Origin: an uncultured Paraprevotella sp.
GTDB lineage: Bacteria; Bacteroidota; Bacteroidia; Bacteroidales; Bacteroidaceae
Direction of reading: 5' to 3'
Assembly: GCA_900766785.1 (NCBI GenBank)
Contig: CAAFWT010000201.1
Span: 1-20,624 of the forward strand
DNA: 20,624 nucleotides
Shown one piece after another: positions 15,967 through 20,624 of this stretch (position 1 is its first letter; every line of letters begins with the position of its first letter). The position numbers and the translations under genes are program-made. The notes beneath the pieces are model-generated. The model ran no database searches. It saw only the letters and a program-made list of their open reading frames with translations, and had not been told where the DNA came from.

Positions 15967-16318
15967 ATATATATTATTGTATGTTAGGTCGTTCCCATAA
16001 GGGAGACATTTTTCTTGTTCCATAAGCACATTCTGCAGAACCTGTGATATGTCCCCCCTAACTGCAAATTTACAAAATATATCACAATGTGCAGCTACCT
16101 TCTTGGATAATGAAATCCTCACAAGGCGAAATATGGAAAGGCACATCAAGCAGATACCGGCAAATTGACGTACCTTTGTATCGTTTCCCCTCCTTCCCAT
16201 GCTCCTGCGGCGACCACCCAGGAGATACGGAAGAGGGACCGAGGAAGAGCGAAAGGAAGCAGAGTGAGAGGAGTCCTCTGCACAATCAAACAAACAGAGA
16301 GAGAAGAGAGAGAGTGAG
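15967..16318. promoter_or_regulatory. Divergent intergenic region with two promoter-like elements
   Basis: It separates the GH127 gene (leftward) from the acetyltransferase gene (rightward). On the minus strand TAAATTTG (16065-16072) fits the -7 consensus, giving the GH127 gene a leader of about 95 bases. On the plus strand TACCTTTG (16171-16178) fits the same consensus for the rightward set, with a leader of about 135 bases. Neither has a good TTTG at the -33 position. A hairpin occupies 16193-16233. No small gene is evident. Confidence 0.55.
16193..16233 (+). promoter_or_regulatory. Two-tier hairpin in the acetyltransferase leader
   Basis: CTTCC (16193-16197) pairs with GGAAG (16229-16233), and inside it CTCCTG (16202-16207) pairs with CAGGAG (16219-16224), separated by a nearly symmetric internal loop. 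It follows the -7 element at 16171-16178 by about 15 bases, so it would sit near the 5' end of the transcript. The role may be mRNA stabilisation; this is inference. Confidence 0.4.
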
Positions 16319-16885
16319 ATGACAGAATACGAGAAGATGCTCCGAGGAGAGGTCTATTATGCAGCCGACCAGGAGCTGAAGGATATGCTCAACAGATGCA
16401 AGGACCTGTGCTGGGAATACAATCATCTGCGGCCCACACTGCTGAAGGAGAGAAACAGGAAGCTGCAGGAGATACTGGGGAGTTGCGACGAGGACACCTT
16501 CATCAACCAACCTTTCCTCTGCGACTTTGGCAAGCACATCAGAGTGGGCAGGCACTTCTTTGCCAACTTCAATCTGGTGGTGCTGGACGAAGCACTTGTC
16601 ACCATAGGAGACCATTGTTTCATAGGGCCCAATGTGAGTATCTACACGGCCTGCCACAGCATCATCCCGCAGGAGAGAAACACCATGGACGAATGGGCAA
16701 GACCCGTCACCATAGGTCATAACGTGTGGATAGGAGGAAGCGTGACCATACTGCCGGGCGTGACCATCGGAGACAATGTGACCATTGGGGCGGGCAGCGT
16801 GGTGGTAAAGGACATCCCATCGGACTCCCTGGCCGTGGGCAATCCTGCCAGAGTGGTAAAGCACATCCCCGTCAAAGGGCAGTAA
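16319..16885 (+). CDS. Maltose/galactoside-type O-acetyltransferase (left-handed beta-helix)
   Basis: A 188-residue acyltransferase that moves acetyl from acetyl-CoA to a sugar hydroxyl. Residues 4-55 form the helical Mac domain (EYEKMLRGEVYYAADQEL, CWEYNHLRP). Residues of about 65-180 are hexapeptide repeats of a left-handed beta-helix (VTIGDHCFIGPNVSIYT, VTIGHNVWIGGSVTILPG). His113 in TACHSI is at the catalytic-histidine position of galactoside and maltose acetyltransferases, and NPARVVK closes the domain as usual. The length is typical. True substrates of these enzymes are often uncertain, and other sugar or chloramphenicol-type acetyltransferases share the fold. It is the first gene of the rightward set. 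Confidence 0.92.
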   Translation: MTEYEKMLRGEVYYAADQELKDMLNRCKDLCWEYNHLRPTLLKERNRKLQEILGSCDEDTFINQPFLCDFGKHIRVGRHFFANFNLVVLDEALVTIGDHCFIGPNVSIYTACHSIIPQERNTMDEWARPVTIGHNVWIGGSVTILPGVTIGDNVTIGAGSVVVKDIPSDSLAVGNPARVVKHIPVKGQ

Positions 16886-16966
16886 CATACCACACCCCGA
16901 AGCCACGCAGAAAAGAACAAACAGGCGCCTAACAGCAGAGACACAGAAAATAAAACATCTAACCAT

Positions 16967-17194
16967 ATGGCAAAGATTCTCATCAAGGACACCACCGTGA
17001 GCGAACGGGCACAGATAGTGCGCGAGGCTCTGGGAGCAGACAGCGACTGCGAAGGGATAGACCTGGCAGACATGTATGACGACTATATCTATGGACTGAA
17101 GGAACTGGCCGACATCAATAGGGAGTTCAGCGAGAAGCATGCGGGCACATTCGTGGCACCCACAGAATGCCCTCCTGCGTGGAACCAAGAATGA
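16967..17194 (+). CDS. 75-residue small conserved-type protein of unknown function
   Basis: The protein starts MAKILIKDTTVSERAQIVRE and has a central acidic and cysteine-bearing stretch (GADSDCEGIDLADMYDDYIYG), then a helical segment (LKELADINREFSEKHAG) and a short tail with CPPAW. I recall similar short proteins beginning ILIKDTT in Firmicutes and Bacteroidetes, some carrying misleading PurH names; I do not accept that name here. There is no signal peptide or membrane segment. It lies 81 bases after the acetyltransferase, and its TGA overlaps the ATG of the glycosyltransferase gene (ATGA at 17191-17194), which indicates translational coupling and a shared context. The function is not known. 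Confidence 0.75.
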   Translation: MAKILIKDTTVSERAQIVREALGADSDCEGIDLADMYDDYIYGLKELADINREFSEKHAGTFVAPTECPPAWNQE

Positions 17195-18120
17195 AGAGAA
17201 ACCACATGAAGGGAACTAACAGAGAGATTTCCATTCTGCTGCCTGCATACAACAACGTGTGTGTACCCCTGGTGGAAGAACTGCAGCGTCAGGCTGCGCT
17301 CCTTCCCGGACTGCAGTACGAGATACTCGTGGCCGACGATGGTTCCACATGCCAGGAGGCCATCAGCCAGAACCGGCTCATAGGCCAGTGGCCCTGCTGC
17401 AGATATATAGAGAGGAAGCAGAACACAGGCAGGTCTGCCATACGCAACTTCCTGGCCCGAGAGGCCCAATACGGACGCATGCTGTTTGTGGATAGCGACC
17501 TGCACGTGTGCTCACCTTCGTTTCTCAAGGACTATCTGGAGGCAGAGGGAGACATCGTCGTGGGCGGAATCCTGAAGGGAGGAGATGCCTCACGGCTGGC
17601 CTCTAACCTCAGGTACAGGTACGAAACGGACTATCAGCGCAAGCATGACTTCAGTCACAGACAGCAGGCTGAGGACAAGGACTTCAGCGCAGCTTCCTTC
17701 ATGGCATCCAGAGAGGTAATGACCACATGCCCCTTCGATGAGAACTTCAAGGGCTACGGATACGAGGACGTGCTCCTGGGCAAGAGTTTCGCCCTACACG
17801 GCTTCCATATCGTACATATCAACAATCCCCTCCTGATGGACAAATATGAGGACAACGATACCTATCTGCAGAAGACTCAAGAGGCATGCCGAACCCTTTA
17901 CGTATTCAGAACGGAACTGCGAGGCTATTCCAAGTTGATTTCCTGGCAGGAGAAACTCCAGAAGCATCCCTGGCTGTATGGTCTCCTGCGCAAGTCATTC
18001 CCCTGGGCAAGTCCCTGGATGAGGAAGTGGCTGACAGGAAATCATCCCTCTGTAACTCTGTTCAATGCCTACAAGCTCCTCTATTATATCCATCTGCATG
18101 AGAAAGATGAAGCCATCTGA
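17191..18120 (+). CDS. Family 2 (GT-A) glycosyltransferase
   Basis: I choose ATG 17191, which overlaps the stop of the preceding gene as ATGA and gives 309 residues; an in-frame ATG at 17167 would extend it by 8. The N-terminal GT-A domain shows ISILLPAYNN, the nucleotide-binding VADDGST (Asp49, Asp50), TGRSAIRN and the metal-binding DSD at 101-103. A later GYGYEDVLLG (Glu192-Asp193) fits the ED motif that often holds the catalytic base. The C-terminal 80 residues are basic and aromatic with no clear transmembrane helix. It should transfer a sugar from a nucleotide-sugar to a glycan, lipid or protein acceptor in the cytoplasm. Donor and acceptor are not readable. Confidence 0.9.
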   Translation: MKRNHMKGTNREISILLPAYNNVCVPLVEELQRQAALLPGLQYEILVADDGSTCQEAISQNRLIGQWPCCRYIERKQNTGRSAIRNFLAREAQYGRMLFVDSDLHVCSPSFLKDYLEAEGDIVVGGILKGGDASRLASNLRYRYETDYQRKHDFSHRQQAEDKDFSAASFMASREVMTTCPFDENFKGYGYEDVLLGKSFALHGFHIVHINNPLLMDKYEDNDTYLQKTQEACRTLYVFRTELRGYSKLISWQEKLQKHPWLYGLLRKSFPWASPWMRKWLTGNHPSVTLFNAYKLLYYIHLHEKDEAI

Positions 18121-18136
18121 TACCACAAGCCCTATC

Positions 18137-19144
18137 ATGGACAAGAAGAGCACAAGCATCTTCCAGAGACCGCTGTGGGTATCCATCTTCGCACTCACAG
18201 CCGCCACGGTATGGGGATGGGCCTATCCGCTTATCAAACTGGGATTTGAAGAGTTCAGAATCACCCCCGACCTCACGGGAAGCAAGATACTGTTTGCAGG
18301 CATCCGCTTCTGTATCTCGGGACTTATCGTCCTGGCCATAGCCTACGGAGCAGGAAAGAGTTTTGCCGTACGCAGGCAGACAGACTGGTGGTTTGTACTC
18401 CTCTTCACTCTCCTCAACACCACCCTGCATTACATCTGCTTCTACATCGGACTCTCTCATGCGCCAGGAGCACGCTCGGCCATCATGAACTCGCTGAGTG
18501 TCTTTGCCGTGGTCATCCTGGCTTGTATCTTTTTCAAGAGCGACCGAATGAATATGCGCAAACTGGGTGGATGCCTGTTGGGATTTGCCGGCATCATGAT
18601 TCTGAACACTGGAGGGAAGGAAAGCGGAGCACTCACCCTCATGGGCGACGGCATGATAATCCTCAATGCCCTGTGCGGAGCGGCAGCCTCCCTGCTGGCC
18701 CGGGGACTGGGCAGACGCGTAAATGTGTTTGTAGGCACAGGATACAGCCTGGCCATAGGAGGAGCCTTGCTCATCATCCTGGGGCTGATGACAGGAGGCA
18801 CTCTACCCCACGTCTCACCCCGGGGCATCATTTACCTCATCCTGCTGATAGGCATCAGCACCATCGGATTCACCCTGTACAACAAGCTCCTCACCTGTAA
18901 TCCCGTGGGCAAGGTGGCCATCTACAATTCCCTGATTCCCGTCATAGGAGCAGTCACCAGTTGCCTCTGCCTGGGGGAAACCTTCTACTGGAAATACGTC
19001 ATCGCTGGCACACTGGCTGCAGCAGGCATATTCATCATCAACTTTTCGCCACAAGCCTCTTGCGCACATCGCGAAATTCCACTAACTTTATCATCTCAAG
19101 CAGAAACGGGCTCCGAAAAGGACAGAAACTCAGGAGGAGTTTAA
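18137..19144 (+). CDS. EamA/DMT-family permease
   Basis: An integral membrane transporter of the drug/metabolite (EamA) superfamily, 335 residues from ATG 18137; ATG 18107, inside the end of the glycosyltransferase gene, is an alternative start. About ten helices occur in two five-helix halves. The first begins FALTAATVWGWAYPLIKLGF and includes NSLSVFAVVILACIFF; the second includes GDGMIILNALCGAAASLLAR, NKLLTCNPVGKVAIYNSLIP and CLCLGETFYWKYVIAG. Such proteins export or import small metabolites, and the substrate cannot be told. After the last helix (FIINFSPQA) there is a hydrophilic tail of about 30 residues that looks unlike the rest of the protein. It lies 16 bases after the glycosyltransferase stop. 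Confidence 0.88.
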   Translation: MDKKSTSIFQRPLWVSIFALTAATVWGWAYPLIKLGFEEFRITPDLTGSKILFAGIRFCISGLIVLAIAYGAGKSFAVRRQTDWWFVLLFTLLNTTLHYICFYIGLSHAPGARSAIMNSLSVFAVVILACIFFKSDRMNMRKLGGCLLGFAGIMILNTGGKESGALTLMGDGMIILNALCGAAASLLARGLGRRVNVFVGTGYSLAIGGALLIILGLMTGGTLPHVSPRGIIYLILLIGISTIGFTLYNKLLTCNPVGKVAIYNSLIPVIGAVTSCLCLGETFYWKYVIAGTLAAAGIFIINFSPQASCAHREIPLTLSSQAETGSEKDRNSGGV

Positions 19145-19200
19145 GCCAAACAGATAGCAAGTTTTGGCCAAACAGGTAGCAAGTTTTTGCCAAACACAAA
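19145..19200. repeat. Tandem 22-bp repeat, 2.5 copies
   Basis: Two full units, GCCAAACAGATAGCAAGTTT plus TG (19145-19166) and the same with AGGTAG and a final TT (19167-19188), are followed by a partial third unit beginning GCCAAACA (19189 on). Within unit one, GCCAAA (19145-19150) and TTTGGC (19163-19168) are inverted repeats. It starts at the base after the EamA stop and lies 22 bases before the next gene. Confidence 0.8.
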
Positions 19201-19221
19201 ACGAGTAAAACAGGAACAGAT

Positions 19222-19863
19222 ATGAAGACCACCACTCTGATCATGATTGCAGGACTCCTCTTGGCAGGCTGCAATACAGAAAAGACACAGAACAGCACCC
19301 CTGAGCAGGATACCACCAACGTGGTGACAGAAACCATCATGGCACGCAGGTCCGTGCGCCATTACACCTCACAGACCGTGAGCAGGGACACCCTGCAGAA
19401 GCTGGCCGAATATGGAGTGAATGCTCCCAACGCCCGCAACCTGCAGGAATGGGCCATACGTATCGTGGATGACCAGCAATACCTGCAGGAAGTAACCGAA
19501 CAGATGAAGGCTGCCATGCCCGCATTCGTAGCCAGTGACGACCCAAAGTTTCGCAACGGATTCCGAAACGCCACCGCTGTATACTTCATAGCAGCCCCTG
19601 ATGACGGGGATGGGATGAACATGATCAATCTGGGTGCCCTGTGTCAGAACATCTGTCTGGCTGCCCAATCAATGGGATTGGGAAGCGTGGTCATGGGAGG
19701 CCCCATCATGTTTATGAACACAAGCCCCGAGGCAAAGCCATATCTGGAACGCCTAAACCTGCCCGAGGGATATCAGTTGCGCATCTGTGTGGGTGTAGGT
19801 TATCCCGACGAAGAACCCGAAGCCAAACCCAGAGACCTGAGCAAGATAGAGTTTGTGAAATGA
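19222..19863 (+). CDS. Nitroreductase-fold lipoprotein
   Basis: A 213-residue protein combining a lipoprotein signal peptide (lipobox LLAGC, Cys17) with a nitroreductase domain from about residue 39. The domain opens with IMARRSVRHYTSQTVSRDTL, where the paired arginines normally bind FMN phosphate. It continues with NAPNARNLQEWAIRIVDD and ends with LGALCQNICLAAQSMGLGS and RICVGVGYPDEEPEAKPR, the usual C-terminal FMN-site region. Family members are NAD(P)H- and FMN-dependent reductases in the cytoplasm. Export of this one would place it in the periplasm or on a membrane face, where the electron donor is unclear. After the cysteine comes NTEKTQN, without the acidic run, so periplasmic rather than surface placement is more likely. 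Confidence 0.85.
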   Translation: MKTTTLIMIAGLLLAGCNTEKTQNSTPEQDTTNVVTETIMARRSVRHYTSQTVSRDTLQKLAEYGVNAPNARNLQEWAIRIVDDQQYLQEVTEQMKAAMPAFVASDDPKFRNGFRNATAVYFIAAPDDGDGMNMINLGALCQNICLAAQSMGLGSVVMGGPIMFMNTSPEAKPYLERLNLPEGYQLRICVGVGYPDEEPEAKPRDLSKIEFVK

Positions 19864-19914
19864 TATCCACGCGCCAGCCACACTAACACCAAACACCTCA
19901 GAAGCAAGAAAAGC

Positions 19915-20379
19915 ATGGAATACATGTCACAAGAATGCTACGACAAACTCGTGGCTGAACTCAACGAACTGATAAACGTGGAATTGCCCAAGGTAAAAAA
20001 CGAAATATCAGAGGCTCGGGACAAGGGAGACCTGAGTGAGAACTTCGAATATCATGCCGCCAAACGTGCCCAAGGCAAACTACTGGGACGAATACGTTTC
20101 AAGCAAAGAGTACTCCAGTTTGCGCGAGTGATGGACACCTCTCATCTGCAGAGCGACGTGGTGGGACTCTTCCGGAAGGTGGAACTGACCAACATGGCCA
20201 CGAATGCCCACATGACCTACACCATCGTGAACCCTCACGAAGCCAATCTGAAAGAAGGAAAGATATCCATCAAATCCCCCATAGCAGAAGCACTCTTGGG
20301 GAAAAAAGAGGGCCAAGAGGTGGAAGTGCACGTACCTGCAGGCATACTAAAACTCAAGATAGAGCACATCAGCATGTAG
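19915..20379 (+). CDS. greA: Transcription elongation factor GreA/GreB family
   Basis: A 154-residue Gre factor, which enters the secondary channel of RNA polymerase and stimulates cleavage of backtracked RNA. The N-terminal coiled coil spans residues 1-75, with the tip motif DKGDLSENFEYHAAK in which Asp39 and Glu42 correspond to the acidic tip residues. The C-terminal FKBP-like domain includes MTYTIVNPHEAN, KISIKSPIAEALLGKKEGQE and VEVHVPAG. The length and motifs match GreA better than GreB. It starts 51 bases after the nitroreductase stop and no promoter is evident in the gap, so it may share the upstream transcript, although greA is usually transcribed on its own. Confidence 0.93.
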   Translation: MEYMSQECYDKLVAELNELINVELPKVKNEISEARDKGDLSENFEYHAAKRAQGKLLGRIRFKQRVLQFARVMDTSHLQSDVVGLFRKVELTNMATNAHMTYTIVNPHEANLKEGKISIKSPIAEALLGKKEGQEVEVHVPAGILKLKIEHISM

Positions 20380-20431
20380 CCCCCAGCGGTACCTGTCAGA
20401 TTATTCTAACCATATCATATACAACAACAGC

Positions 20432-20624
20432 ATGAACACATCCTACAGACACCTGCTCACAGCAGCTTCAATGGTGCTGATGGCCGCCATAGGGCTGTCA
20501 GCCACAGCACAGGAGAAACAGGAAGAGAGAAAACTGCAAAAGGCAAAGGTCACCTTCGTGACAGGCACACAACCCACAGGCAAGGAGGGAGCTGCCATGG
20601 TGGCAGACGGACACAAATGGACCA
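20432..20624 (+). CDS. Start of a secreted protein, cut by the window edge
   Basis: ATG 20432 opens a frame running off the window, with 64 residues visible. Residues 1-25 form a clear signal peptide (MNTSYRHLLTAASMVLMAAI, then GLSATAQ). The mature part begins EKQEERKLQKAKVTFVTGTQ and continues GKEGAAMVADGHKWT. The last segment recalls the start of a discoidin-type repeat (EGAAMVADGHKWT), so this may be an exported binding protein or enzyme, but too little is visible to name it. It lies 52 bases after greA. Confidence 0.65.
   Translation, partial: MNTSYRHLLTAASMVLMAAIGLSATAQEKQEERKLQKAKVTFVTGTQPTGKEGAAMVADGHKWT

Noticed and set aside
16286..17188. 300-codon minus-strand ORF
   Set aside because: Antisense to the acetyltransferase and the small protein; the histidine- and valine-rich translation is typical of a shadow frame.
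16967..17194. PurH (purine biosynthesis) assignment for the 75-residue protein
   Set aside because: PurH is a much larger two-domain enzyme; nothing in this short protein resembles it.
19145..19200. CRISPR array
   Set aside because: Units are directly abutting with no spacers, only 22 bases and 2.5 copies, and no cas genes are present.

Overview
The window looks like a chromosomal piece from a Bacteroidales bacterium, most likely a Prevotella-type genome (Prevotella, Segatella or Xylanibacter). The reasons are a SusC/SusD pair, lipoproteins with acidic residues straight after the lipidated cysteine, and promoters of the Bacteroidetes TAnnTTTG type instead of the sigma-70 TATAAT type. Species cannot be fixed from the sequence alone.

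Layout. Bases 1-707 are an eroded, mostly non-coding zone with hairpins, short direct repeats and the 3' tail of a broken gene. Bases 729-1722 hold a leftward operon complete with promoter and terminator: a DUF2975 membrane protein, a 49-residue membrane peptide that resembles a DUF2975 C-terminus, and a small XRE-type regulator. After about 450 bases with no recognisable gene comes a rightward transcription unit: promoter, 32-codon leader ORF, hairpin over the leader stop codon, then a large bifunctional proline-catabolic enzyme (putA). This is followed by a polysaccharide-utilisation-type cluster: SusC-like TonB-dependent transporter, SusD-like lipoprotein and two further surface-type lipoproteins. 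A convergent gene encodes a secreted GH127-type (DUF1680) putative beta-L-arabinofuranosidase with a discoidin-like N-terminal part.

From 16319 a rightward, closely packed set follows: a maltose/galactoside-type O-acetyltransferase, a 75-residue conserved-looking small protein, a family 2 glycosyltransferase coupled to it by an ATGA overlap, an EamA-type permease, a nitroreductase-fold lipoprotein, a GreA/GreB-type transcription factor, and the start of a secreted protein cut by the window edge.

How the genes may work together. SusC/SusD and the lipoproteins should capture a polymer at the cell surface, and the GH127 enzyme may remove L-arabinofuranose from it. The characterised GH127 enzyme HypBA1 acts on hydroxyproline-linked arabinosides of plant cell-wall glycoproteins, and a proline oxidation enzyme lies immediately upstream. 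I therefore raise, as inference only, that the locus could serve use of proline/hydroxyproline-rich glycoproteins. The other observation of most interest is the putA leader (short ORF plus stop-codon hairpin), which has the layout of a translation-dependent attenuator but is not proline-rich.
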